The position numbers and the translations under genes were made by a program. The notes under the pieces were generated by a model. The model saw nothing but the letters and a program-made list of their open reading frames with translations, had not been told where the DNA came from and did not search any database. From Streptomyces sp. NRRL WC-3742 (lineage in GTDB: Bacteria; Actinomycetota; Actinomycetes; Streptomycetales; Streptomycetaceae), in the NCBI RefSeq assembly GCF_000720635.1, contig NZ_JOCF01000056.1, positions 1 through 64,000 of the forward strand: DNA of 64,000 bases. Reading direction: 5' to 3'. Positions 32,831 to 40,877 of the stretch are shown piece after piece (within the stretch, counting starts at the first letter, position 1; each line of letters opens with the position of its first letter).

Positions 32831-33376
32831 TCAGCCGCGCCGGGCGAGCCGGTACGGGCCGAAGTAGTACGACAGCGCGGCGATCGTGGCGCCGTCCGAG
32901 ATGCCGCCGTTCGTGAGGAGGTCCAGCACCTCGGCCTCGGACAGCCACTCCACCCGGTCGGCCTCGGCCACGTCCACCGGCTCGCCGACCCGGGTGGAGC
33001 CGGTGGCGAGGAACGCGTGGAAGCGGGCGTCCGAGATGCCGGTCAGCGCGAAGTACTGCGTCAGCGGCTCGACGGCCGCCGGGCGCCAGCCCGTCTCCTC
33101 CTCCACCTCGCGGGCGATGGCCGCCGCCGGGTCCTCGTCCGTCTCCACCCATCCGGCGGGCAGCTCCCAGCCCCAGCGACCGGTGATGAACCGGTGGCGG
33201 TGGAGCAGCAGCACGTACCCGCGCTCGTCGACGACCACGGCCGTCGCGCAGGCCCGGGGCATCCGCACGGCGTGGTGGTCGACGCGGCCGACGCCGGGGA
33301 TCTCCACGTCGTCCAGCCACAGCTCGACCCACGGCGACCCGTACACCTGCCGCCGCCCGTGCACCTGCCACTCCAC
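32831..33376 (-). CDS. Nudix hydrolase (ADP-ribose pyrophosphatase-like)
   Basis: This encodes 181 residues from GTG 33376, preceded by GGAGAGGAG. The Nudix box is complete: G at WELPAGWVETDEDP, then AAAIAREVEEETGW (GX5E, REVEEE). The N-terminus has ELWLDDVEIPGVGRVDHHAV, as in ADP-ribose/NDP-sugar pyrophosphatases. It would hydrolyse a nucleoside diphosphate linked to another group, a housecleaning role. A single gene. Confidence 0.88.
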   Translation of the reverse strand: MEWQVHGRRQVYGSPWVELWLDDVEIPGVGRVDHHAVRMPRACATAVVVDERGYVLLLHRHRFITGRWGWELPAGWVETDEDPAAAIAREVEEETGWRPAAVEPLTQYFALTGISDARFHAFLATGSTRVGEPVDVAEADRVEWLSEAEVLDLLTNGGISDGATIAALSYYFGPYRLARRG

Positions 33377-33548
33377 GGACCCGCTCCTCTCCTCGACACC
33401 ACCGAGCCTCTCACGCCCCGGCCCCCCGCCGCGCCGGGCCGAGCGGCGCACCCGGCGGCGAGGGACGGCCCGTAGGCTGGTGGCCGGTGCGCGACGGCGC
33501 GCCGCAGGGCACGCGGGCAGCGACGGAAACGGCAGGTAGGCGGCGGCG

Positions 33549-34454
33549 ATGCAGTTCGACGACCAGGGCGATCTCGACACCTCGCAGGTGGACGACAGAC
33601 GGGGCATCCCGGGCGGCAAGGTCGCCATCGGCGGCGGCGCGGTGGGCCTGATCGCCGTGCTCTTCGCGGTCCTCCTCGGCGTGGATCCCAAGCTGCTGGG
33701 CCTGTCCTCCGGTGGCGGCAACAGCTCCGGCTCGTCCACGGCGCGCAGCGCCGGCGAGGTGCAGCAGGCGTGCAAGACCGGCGCGGACGCCAACAAGCGC
33801 CAGGACTGCCGGATCGTGGCGGTCACCAACAGCCTCCAGGACTTCTGGCGCGCCGAACTGCCCAAGCAGACCAAGTCGCCGTACAAGCCCGCCGAGACGG
33901 TGCTGTTCACCGACCGGGTCAACACCGCCTGCGGGGGCGCGACCTCCGCCGTCGGGCCGTTCTACTGCCCCGGCGACCAGAAGGCGTACTTCGACCTCGG
34001 CTTCTTCGACGAACTCTCCACCCGCTTCGGCGCCAAGGGCGGTCCGTTCGCCGAGTCCTACGTCGTCGCCCACGAGTACGGCCACCACATCCAGACGCTG
34101 CTGGGCACCATGCAGAAGGTCGGCAACGACCGGCAGGGCGCCTCCAGCGCCTCCGTCCGGCTCGAGCTGCAGGCCGACTGCTACGCCGGGGTGTGGGCGC
34201 ACCACGCCACCACCACCCCGCAGGCGTCCACCGGCCGCCCGCTGATCAAGGCGCTCACCGACCAGGACATCGCCCAGGGCCTGGACGCGGCCGCCGCGGT
34301 CGGCGACGACCGCATCCAGAAGCAGGCCACCGGCCGGATCAACCCCGAGGCGTGGACGCACGGCTCCTCCGACCAGCGCAAGGCGTGGTTCACCACCGGC
34401 TACCGCAGCGGCGACCCCACCCAGTGCGACACCTTCTCCGCCGCCAAGCTCTGA
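33549..34454 (+). CDS. YpfJ-like neutral zinc metallopeptidase, membrane-anchored
   Basis: This encodes 301 residues starting [12 protein letters not shown]. One membrane helix ([18 protein letters not shown], about 34-51) and a Gly/Ser linker precede the extracytoplasmic domain. The zinc site is [17 protein letters not shown] (HExxH at about 177-181) with downstream [15 protein letters not shown], the YpfJ/KPN_02809 family pattern. Cys pairs (CRIV, NTACGG, FYCPG) fit an oxidising location. The substrate is not known for the family. It is followed by a strong hairpin terminator. Confidence 0.87.
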   Translation: MQFDDQGDLDTSQVDDRRGIPGGKVAIGGGAVGLIAVLFAVLLGVDPKLLGLSSGGGNSSGSSTARSAGEVQQACKTGADANKRQDCRIVAVTNSLQDFWRAELPKQTKSPYKPAETVLFTDRVNTACGGATSAVGPFYCPGDQKAYFDLGFFDELSTRFGAKGGPFAESYVVAHEYGHHIQTLLGTMQKVGNDRQGASSASVRLELQADCYAGVWAHHATTTPQASTGRPLIKALTDQDIAQGLDAAAAVGDDRIQKQATGRINPEAWTHGSSDQRKAWFTTGYRSGDPTQCDTFSAAKL

Positions 34455-34533
34455 CGGCGACGACGACGGCGGCGGACGGCATGAGGGGCGGACGGCACGC
34501 GGAGCGGATGGCACGCGGAAGCCGGCACGGCGT

Positions 34534-34580
34534 GGGGCGGCGGCGGACCCCTGACACCTGTCAGGGACCGCCGCCGCCCC
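34534..34580 (+). terminator. strong GC hairpin after the metallopeptidase gene
   Basis: Left arm 34534-34556 and right arm 34559-34580 pair almost fully (GGGGCGGCGGCGG...CCCCTGACA with its complement), with one bulge/mismatch and a 2-base loop. Confidence 0.75.
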
Positions 34581-34656
34581 CGTCTTCCTAGGCTGGCGAG
34601 CACAGGCCCCGGGGAACACCCGTCAGGGGCCCTGACCAGCAAGGGAGAACCCTCAC

Positions 34657-35022
34657 ATGCGCAGGATCACCCACGCCCTCGCCGCCCTGGCCCTCGCCTC
34701 GGCCGCCCTCACCACCGCCGCCGCCGGCAGCGCCGACGCGGCGGACGGTTCCTGGGCCGGCTGCCCGTACGGCGCCGTCTGCGTCTACCCGCAGAACCAG
34801 GACCCGGCCTCCAGCCCCAGCGAGGTCTACTGGAGCTACGGCGCCCACCCGCTGAGCAACCAGTACGGCAACCACTGGGTGCTCAACAACCAGTCCGGCG
34901 GCGCCCACGCGCACCTGTGCCGGGGCTCGAACGGCACCAACTGCGTCTACGACATCGCCGCGCAGAACGGGGTCTGGTACGACCTCGGGCCGATCAACTC
35001 GATCACCCTCGACCGCCCCTGA
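34657..35022 (+). CDS. small secreted protein, peptidase-inhibitor I36-like
   Basis: This encodes 121 residues from ATG 34657 (AAGGGAGAA upstream). A Sec signal peptide (LAALALASAALTTAAAG, SADAAD cleavage) precedes a compact Cys-rich domain: GCPYGAVCVYPQNQ, SNQYGNHWVLNNQSGG, LCRGSNGTNCVYD, with four cysteines likely in two disulfides. The pattern resembles the I36 inhibitor/SMPI beta-gamma-crystallin-like family common in Streptomyces. It may inhibit an extracellular protease; the metallopeptidase just upstream is a tempting but unproven partner. Confidence 0.75.
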   Translation: MRRITHALAALALASAALTTAAAGSADAADGSWAGCPYGAVCVYPQNQDPASSPSEVYWSYGAHPLSNQYGNHWVLNNQSGGAHAHLCRGSNGTNCVYDIAAQNGVWYDLGPINSITLDRP

Positions 35023-35043
35023 CGGTCCGTCGGGTATACGTGT

Positions 35044-35074
35044 GGTGCCCGTCGCGCGGGGGGCGGCGGGCACC
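35044..35074. terminator. hairpin between convergent genes
   Basis: GGTGCCCG (35044-35051) and CGGGCACC (35067-35074), extended by an inner CGC/GCG pairing. Confidence 0.55.
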
Positions 35075-35078
35075 CGCG

Positions 35079-35990
35079 TCACTGCTGCGCGGGCACCGCC
35101 CAGTCGGCGGCGAAACCCGCCCCCGCGCGCCGCACCCGCGCCGCCCCCGTCCCCGCGAAGTGCGCGGGCACCACCAGCGCCCCCTCGTCCGCCGCCCGCG
35201 CCAGCACCCGCAGCCGGCTCTCGGCCGCCTGCACCGGGTCGAGGCAGAAGCAGCTGGAGCAGGAGGGGTGCGCCAGCTGGACGGGGGAGTGCATCATGTC
35301 CCCGACGAACACGGCCCGTTGACCTCCGGAGTCGACCCGCAGTACCGAGGAGCCCGGCGTGTGCCCGGGCATCTGTTCCAGTGCCAGCGAACCGCCCAGG
35401 CGCACCGACCCCGACCACTCCACCTCCTGCCCGGAGGCGAGCACGGGCGCGACGCTGTCCGCGAACACCAGGTCCCACTCCGCCCACTGCCCGGGGTCGA
35501 TGACTCCCGCCGTGCGGAGCGGGTGCGCGGCCGCCGGGTCGAGGAACTCCCGGTCGGCGGCGGGCAGGTAGTAGGCGGCGTTGGGGAAGGTCGGCACCCA
35601 CTCCTCGCCCCGCCGCTGGGTGTTCCAGCCCACGTGGTCGGCGTGCAGATGGGTGTTGACCACCACGTCCACGTCCTCCGGCCGAACCCCCGCCTGCGCC
35701 AGCAGCTCGAGGAACTCGCCCTCACGACGGTGGAACATCGGCGTCCAGGGCCGCTCCCTGCCGTCCCCGACCCCGGTGTCCACCAGCACCGTCCGCTCGC
35801 CGTCGCGCACCACCCAGGTCTGCAGCGCGCCCAGGAACGCACCCGCCTCGTAGTGGTCGGGCACCAGGCGGTCGCCCTCCGTCCAGGCCCGCTCGGCGAG
35901 TTCGGGCACCATGACGGCGGCCGGGGCGAATGCCCCCTGCCACTCCAGCACCCGTACGACCTCCACGTCCCCCAGCACGAACCGTTCCAC
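35079..35990 (-). CDS. metallo-beta-lactamase-fold hydrolase
   Basis: This encodes 303 residues from GTG 35990 (GGGAGG five bases upstream). MBL motifs are complete: VNTHLHADHVGWN (HxHxDH), QMPGHTPGSSVL (third His), VFVGDMMHSP (bridging Asp) and VPAHFAG (last His). It is close to the group including quorum-quenching lactonases and N-acyl homoserine lactonase-like enzymes, but the substrate is unassigned. A lone Cys cluster (SCSSCFCLDP) sits near residue 250. No signal peptide; cytoplasmic. Confidence 0.87.
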   Translation of the reverse strand: MERFVLGDVEVVRVLEWQGAFAPAAVMVPELAERAWTEGDRLVPDHYEAGAFLGALQTWVVRDGERTVLVDTGVGDGRERPWTPMFHRREGEFLELLAQAGVRPEDVDVVVNTHLHADHVGWNTQRRGEEWVPTFPNAAYYLPAADREFLDPAAAHPLRTAGVIDPGQWAEWDLVFADSVAPVLASGQEVEWSGSVRLGGSLALEQMPGHTPGSSVLRVDSGGQRAVFVGDMMHSPVQLAHPSCSSCFCLDPVQAAESRLRVLARAADEGALVVPAHFAGTGAARVRRAGAGFAADWAVPAQQ

Positions 35991-36124
35991 AGCAGCCTCC
36001 CAGGCGATCGATCGGTTGTCCCTGCTCTGCCGTCGAGCCTAGGAGTGCCGGATGAGCCGCTCAATGCTCGACCGGCTCCGTCCGATACGCGTACGGCTCA
36101 CGCCCGGCGGCTACGATGGCCCCC

Positions 36125-37153
36125 ATGGACGTGGTCAGTGACGCCATCGCCGCCGTACGCACCGGTCGGCCCTTCTCCAACCGCCTGCGGGTCAGCGGCC
36201 GTTGGGGCGCACGCCTGCCCCCGTACGCCGGCGCCGGCTTCCACGTGGTGCTCGCCGGCCGCTGCTGGCTGCACCCGGACGGCGCGGACCCGCTACCCCT
36301 CGCGGCGGGCGACGTCGCACTGCTCCCTCGCGGCGGCGGACACGCCCTCGCCGATCGGGAGATCACCCCCGAACAGGCCCTGCGGCTACCCGAGTTGGAC
36401 ACCATCCTGCCCCCGAACGGCCGCGACTCGCAGAACCTCGACCCGCAGAACCGTGACCCGCAGAACCGTGGCCCGCAGGACAGGACCGACGAACTCCTCT
36501 GCGGCAAGTACCGCCTCGACCACGCCGTCTCCCACCCGCTGATGAGCGAGCTCCCCGAGGTCGTCCACTTCTCCACCCGCGACGGTGAGCACCCCGAACT
36601 GCGCACCGCCGTCGACCTGTTGGGCGCCGAGGTGGCCTCCGTACGGCCCGGGGGAGAGCTCGCCGTACCCGCCCTGGTTGACCTGCTGCTCGTCTACCTG
36701 GTGCGCGCCTGGACCACCCGGCGCAGCGCGGACGGCTGGGGCGCCGCCCTGGCCGACCCGGTGGTGGCCGCCGCGCTCGCCGCCCTCCACGAGGACCCGG
36801 CCCACCCGTGGACGGCCCACACCCTCGCCCAGCACGCCGGAGTCTCCCGCGCGACTCTGGTGCGCCGCTTCACCACCCTCACCGGCCGGCCGCCGATGAC
36901 CTACCTCGCCTGGTGGCGGATGACCCGCGCCGCCGGACTGCTGCGTCGCGGCACCGACCCGCTGGAGGCCGTCGCCCGCCAGGTCGGCTACGGCAGCCCG
37001 TACGCCCTCTCCCACGCCTTCCACCGCCACTTCGGCACCACCCCGGGCCGCTACCGCGCCGCTGCGGCCCCCGAAGAGGCGTCTGCCGCACCGGAGTTCG
37101 CGCAACGAGCAGCCGTCAGGCCGGGTGCAGCCCGGGGTTCCCGGCCTCCGTGA
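36125..37153 (+). CDS. AraC-family regulator with cupin sensor
   Basis: This encodes 342 residues from ATG 36125. The cupin part has GFHVVLAGRCWLHPDG and AAGDVALLPRGGGHALAD. A hydrophilic insert (QNLDPQNRDPQNRGPQDR) from a 15-bp DNA repeat follows. The C-terminal AraC domain has WTAHTLAQHAGVSRATLVRR, RPPMTYLAWWRMTRA and VGYGSPYALSHAFHRHFG. It is a transcriptional activator or repressor with unknown ligand; nothing adjacent points to a target. Confidence 0.85.
   Translation: MDVVSDAIAAVRTGRPFSNRLRVSGRWGARLPPYAGAGFHVVLAGRCWLHPDGADPLPLAAGDVALLPRGGGHALADREITPEQALRLPELDTILPPNGRDSQNLDPQNRDPQNRGPQDRTDELLCGKYRLDHAVSHPLMSELPEVVHFSTRDGEHPELRTAVDLLGAEVASVRPGGELAVPALVDLLLVYLVRAWTTRRSADGWGAALADPVVAAALAALHEDPAHPWTAHTLAQHAGVSRATLVRRFTTLTGRPPMTYLAWWRMTRAAGLLRRGTDPLEAVARQVGYGSPYALSHAFHRHFGTTPGRYRAAAAPEEASAAPEFAQRAAVRPGAARGSRPP
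36430..36486 (+). repeat. 15-bp in-frame tandem repeat
   Basis: About three to four copies of a unit close to GACCCGCAGAACCGT, encoding DPQNR-type repeats in the AraC linker. Confidence 0.75.
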
Positions 37154-37237
37154 CGAAGGATGAGGTCGTGGACAGGGTGCCGCCCGGGCGGGTGATGGGG
37201 GAGGCCACCCGGTTGCCCTCGAACCGGGACGACGGAA

Positions 37238-37807
37238 CTACGCCCAGGCGGGATCGCGTCCGGTCAGGCCGAGGACTCGGTCCAGGGTGGGTGCTTCGGC
37301 CGACACCGCGACTTCCGGTCGGTACATGCCCATCTCCCGCCCCTGCTCCACGCCGTGGATCATCGCGTCGTGCAGATGCGCGAGCAGGTCGGCGGGCAGT
37401 TCCAGCCGCTGCCCGGTCGCGACCGCCAGGTCCCAGCCGTGCACGGCCAGCTCGCCGACGATCATGTCGCCCAGGACGGGCGCGGGCAGCGTCTGCGGCG
37501 TGCCCATGCTCGTCTCGCATTCCCAGGCGCTCGGCGGCGCCCACGACGACGTGATGTCGTCCAGCAGGGCGAGCAGGCGGCCGCGCCAGTGGCCGTCCGC
37601 CAGGTCCACCTCGGTCTCGGTGGCCGCGGGCAGCGGAACGGGCTCCTTGCGGCCGGCGCCGGCGAGCGACGGGCCCCAGAACAGGAGGTGGTTGACCAGC
37701 GCCCGCACGTCGTACTCCGTGCACGGAGTCTTATTGGCGAGCTGGTCGTCGGTGATGGTGCGGGCGACTGCGGCCATGGCCTGGGCAGCGTTGGAAAGGT
37801 GTGACAT
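37238..37807 (-). CDS. TIGR03086/DinB-like metal-binding protein
   Basis: This encodes 189 residues from ATG 37807 (MSHLSNAAQAMAAVARTI). The family hallmark TPCTEYDVRALVNHLLFW gives a His ligand, with GELAVHGWDLAVATGQ further on, as in TIGR03086 members of the DinB/mycothiol-dependent maleylpyruvate isomerase superfamily. They are probably thiol transferases or isomerases using mycothiol. It diverges from an AraC gene with only 64 bp between starts, so that regulator probably controls it. Confidence 0.82.
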   Translation of the reverse strand: MSHLSNAAQAMAAVARTITDDQLANKTPCTEYDVRALVNHLLFWGPSLAGAGRKEPVPLPAATETEVDLADGHWRGRLLALLDDITSSWAPPSAWECETSMGTPQTLPAPVLGDMIVGELAVHGWDLAVATGQRLELPADLLAHLHDAMIHGVEQGREMGMYRPEVAVSAEAPTLDRVLGLTGRDPAWA

Positions 37808-37871
37808 GACGGCCACGCTAGGTGCATCGGGTCGGAAGAGTATTGAACAAAGGCGCCATACACTTTGCCGT

Positions 37872-38615
37872 GTGAGGCGAGACGTTCGTGAGCTGGCGGG
37901 AGCGTGGAGCAGGTATCAGCGCCACGCGATCCACAGCCCGTCGTCGGCACTCGCGCCATGGGTGGACCATTACTGGGAGGCTCGCTGGGACTACGCCGAG
38001 CCCTACCGGCAGAAGATCGTGCCGTACCCGAACGTGCACCTGTCGTTCGGCGGCGGCCGCGCGGACGTCCACGGCGTGTGCGGCGGCTACCGGATCAAGG
38101 TCCTCGAAGGCCGCGACCACGTCTTCGGCGTCGCGTTCCGGCCGGGCTGCTTCCGCCCGTTTCTCGGTGCCTCCGTCTCGACGATCACCGACCGCGTCGT
38201 CCCGGCAGCCGAGGTGTTCGGCCCGGACCTGCCCACGACGCCCGACGTGCCGACGGTGGAAGCGTTCCTGCTGAAGCACCTGCCGGACGACGACCCCCGG
38301 GTGCGCCAGGCGGTGGCCGCGGTCGAGCTGATCGCCGAGGACGAGGCCATGACCAGGGCCGAACAGCTCGCCGCCGAGCTGGGGATGAGCATCCGGGGGC
38401 TGCAACGGCTTTTCGCGGAGTACGTCGGCATCGGGCCCAAGTGGGCGATCCGCCGCCACCGCCTGCACAAGGTGACCGCACGCATGGCCGCCGGCGGCGC
38501 GATCGACTGGGCCGCGCTGGCGGCGGACCTCGGCTACGCCGACCAGGGCCATTTCATCCGCGACTTCAAGCGCATGTTCGGCGAGCCACCGACCTGGTAC
38601 GCGCAGCGATATTAG
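37872..38615 (+). CDS. AraC-family regulator with DUF6597-type N-domain
   Basis: This encodes 247 residues from GTG 37872. A TACACT box at 37860-37865 lies six bases upstream, so translation may be leaderless. The N-domain has APWVDHYWEARWDYAEPY, VPYPNVHLSFGGG and GVAFRPGCFRPFLG, typical of small AraC proteins that control an adjacent enzyme gene. The DNA-binding domain has LAAELGMSIRGLQRLFAEYV, GPKWAIRRHRL and YADQGHFIRDFKRMFGEPP. The divergent TIGR03086 gene is the likely target. Confidence 0.85.
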   Translation: MRRDVRELAGAWSRYQRHAIHSPSSALAPWVDHYWEARWDYAEPYRQKIVPYPNVHLSFGGGRADVHGVCGGYRIKVLEGRDHVFGVAFRPGCFRPFLGASVSTITDRVVPAAEVFGPDLPTTPDVPTVEAFLLKHLPDDDPRVRQAVAAVELIAEDEAMTRAEQLAAELGMSIRGLQRLFAEYVGIGPKWAIRRHRLHKVTARMAAGGAIDWAALAADLGYADQGHFIRDFKRMFGEPPTWYAQRY

Positions 38616-38676
38616 TCGGGTAGTCGGGTAGTGGGGTCACGTCGCCTACGACAAGTACCGGCGGCAGCGCCCGATG

Positions 38677-38722
38677 CCCCTGCGGCCGGCCGGGAGGGCT
38701 GCCGCCCGGCCGGCCGCAGGGG
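38677..38722. terminator. 18-bp-arm hairpin, bidirectional terminator
   Basis: CCCCTGCGGCCGGCCGGG (38677-38694) and its exact complement (38705-38722) around a 10-base loop, between the convergent AraC and PIG-L genes. Confidence 0.8.
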
Positions 38723-38726
38723 AGGG

Positions 38727-40664
38727 TCACAGGGGCAGGTCCTGCCAGGGGCCGAAGGTGGTGGGCGTGGTGCCCGTGCGGTAGTGGACGAGGCCGTCCG
38801 TGCCGATGGCGAACAGGTGGAGGAGGCCGTCGCCGTCGACGATCGCGGCCGGGTGGTCGAGGACGGTGCCGCCGAGGTCCTGCCAGGGGCCGTAGGCGGA
38901 GTTCGGGGCGGTCTGGGCGGTGGTGCTCACGCCGCCGCCGCGGTTGCGTTCGAACAGGACGACCCGTCCGCCGAGGGTGGTCGTCGCCGGCTCGCCCACG
39001 CCCGCGTCGCCGCCGAGGTTGGCCGGGGGCTGGCTCCACGGTCCGCCGGGCCGGGTCTGGTAGCTGACGAGCATCGCGCCGGTGCCGACCTCGCGGTAGG
39101 CGAGTTCGATGCGCCCGTCCTGGTCGAGTGCGGCCCTGGGCGGGCTCGCCGGGCGGGCGTCGGGAACCGGGGCCGGTCCGCCGTAGGCGTCGTCGTCGGG
39201 CGCGGTCTGCGACCAGTTGAGGATCTCGTTGCGGGTGGCGGCGAAGACCTCGATCCTCCCGGCGCCGTTGCGGATCGCGGCGACCGGGTCCTGGAGGTCG
39301 GTGCCGTGCAGGTCGTCCCAGGTGGTCGTCCAGGCGCCGCCCGGGATGGTCTGCCGGATGGTACTGAGGCCGCCGCCGCCGTTCTTGACGAAGAGTTCGA
39401 GCCGGCCGTCCTGGGAGGCGGCCACCACGGGCACGCCGACCTGGTCCGCGTTGCCGAGCCCGGCGCTGGGGTTGCCGAGGTCGGCCCAGCTGTCGCGCCA
39501 CAGGCCGTTGGGCGTGGTCTGCGGGACGGAGACGATGTGGTGGTCGGTCAGGCGGCGGGCGAAGACCTCCAGCCGGCCGTCCGCGTTGGTGCCGACGGCT
39601 ATGCCCGGCGCGAGGCGCCCGCCCGGGTCGGCCAGCCGTGTCGCGCCGCCCCAACTGCCGTTCGCCCGGCGCCAGTAGGTGTGGAGGGCGCCGGCCCGGA
39701 CGACGAAGACCTGGGGCCGGCCGTCCTGGTTCAGTCCGGCCCAGGAGGTGCCGCGCGACCAGCGGTAGTACATTCGGGAGAACCAGGCGGCCTGGAAGTT
39801 CCCCGTGTGGTCGTGGCTGACGTACTCGGAGACGTACGCGCCCTTGGCGTCGGCCGTCCCGGGGTCGAGGTTCACCGGGGAGTCGCCGATGTTGTAGTCC
39901 CGGTGGTTCACCTGGATCAGCGTGTCGCCGTACTGGCTCGCCGCCTGGCCGGCGAACTTCGCGGCGGCGACGTGGTCCGGGTGGTCGGGCCAGTAGCGGC
40001 TGTCGGGGAGTTCGTCCTGGGCCCGGAGCACGGTCGGCCGGTAGGTCACCATGATCTGCCGCAGTACCTCGACGACGTCCGCGGCCGTGTAGGTCGACGG
40101 CCCGGACAGCGGGCTGCCCTTCGGGACGACCGTGGTGTCGGTGCCGCCGGCCAGCACGGCGGCGAGCCCGGCGTCGTGCAGGTTGAGGAAGACCAGGTGC
40201 ACGGGCCGGTCGTTGAGGACGTACCGCTCGACCTGCTTGCCCGCGACCGTCCACGCCTCGACCGTCCAGTGCCCGATCTCGTCGGTCGCCGGGTCGTCGT
40301 CGCCGACCCCGGCCATCCGGGAGTAGGCGTTGACGGCGCCCATCTGGCGGTTCCAGGTGCGAAGCGGCTCGCCGGCGGTGTCCCAGCAGGTCGAGGCACA
40401 CGGGTCGCCGGTCGCGTTCCCCGCGGTGACGAACACCGTGACGGACGGCGTGCGGTTGGCGATCGCGTTGGACAGGTCCGGGTTCATGAACAGGATGTCG
40501 TCGTCCTCGTGCGCGACGACGTGCATGACCAGCGGCCCGGAGTCGGTGGCCGCAGTCGTACTCGCGGCTGCGGCTGCGCGAGTCGCGGTACCTCTGGCCA
40601 GGACAGGTGTGGCGAGGGCGGTGAGCGCGATGGAGGTGAGGAGTTGCCGTCGTCCGATCGCCAT
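38727..40664 (-). CDS. Tat-exported PIG-L deacetylase with C-terminal propeller-like repeats
   Basis: This encodes 645 residues from ATG 40664 (GGAAGGAA upstream). The N-terminus AIGRRQLLTSIALTALATP is a twin-arginine signal. The PIG-L/LmbE domain follows: VVAHEDDDILFMNPDL (the family AHPDDE motif with Pro replaced by Glu) and the metal His segment YWPDHPDHVAAAKF. From about residue 320 there are six to seven repeats of the type DGRLEVFARR...GLWRDSWADLG, a propeller seen in lectin-like or sialidase-like tails. It would deacetylate an N-acetyl sugar outside the cell, with the tail binding glycan. It stands alone, with no biosynthetic neighbours. Confidence 0.85.
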   Translation of the reverse strand: MAIGRRQLLTSIALTALATPVLARGTATRAAAAASTTAATDSGPLVMHVVAHEDDDILFMNPDLSNAIANRTPSVTVFVTAGNATGDPCASTCWDTAGEPLRTWNRQMGAVNAYSRMAGVGDDDPATDEIGHWTVEAWTVAGKQVERYVLNDRPVHLVFLNLHDAGLAAVLAGGTDTTVVPKGSPLSGPSTYTAADVVEVLRQIMVTYRPTVLRAQDELPDSRYWPDHPDHVAAAKFAGQAASQYGDTLIQVNHRDYNIGDSPVNLDPGTADAKGAYVSEYVSHDHTGNFQAAWFSRMYYRWSRGTSWAGLNQDGRPQVFVVRAGALHTYWRRANGSWGGATRLADPGGRLAPGIAVGTNADGRLEVFARRLTDHHIVSVPQTTPNGLWRDSWADLGNPSAGLGNADQVGVPVVAASQDGRLELFVKNGGGGLSTIRQTIPGGAWTTTWDDLHGTDLQDPVAAIRNGAGRIEVFAATRNEILNWSQTAPDDDAYGGPAPVPDARPASPPRAALDQDGRIELAYREVGTGAMLVSYQTRPGGPWSQPPANLGGDAGVGEPATTTLGGRVVLFERNRGGGVSTTAQTAPNSAYGPWQDLGGTVLDHPAAIVDGDGLLHLFAIGTDGLVHYRTGTTPTTFGPWQDLPL

Positions 40665-40877
40665 GTCATTCCTTCCGTCGTGACGCGCACCAGGAAGCCG
40701 TAGGGGGAGGGGAGCAGTCGGCGGCGCGGCTCGCAGCGCGTCGAGCATCCGTGGGTATCGGACCCGGACGTCGACGGGGATGGGAATGGGGTCAGGTCGG
40801 CGAGGACCTTCGGAGAGATAGTAAAATTCCTTAACTGGCGAGGTGTCAAGGGTGCGGGTGGCTGCGCGGTGAGGCGG
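40665..40877. promoter_or_regulatory. AT-rich promoter region of the PIG-L gene
   Basis: Leftward TTGACA (40854-40849) and a TACTAT 20 bp further form an overlong promoter candidate in an AT-rich island (about 40812-40855), which is unusual for this genome. Confidence 0.4.

Noticed and set aside
37116..37237. Coding-like leftward reading (NRVASPITRPGGTL...) beyond the TIGR03086 gene
   Set aside because: No family match comes to mind, and it overlaps the AraC 3' end; possibly a relic, but unsupported.
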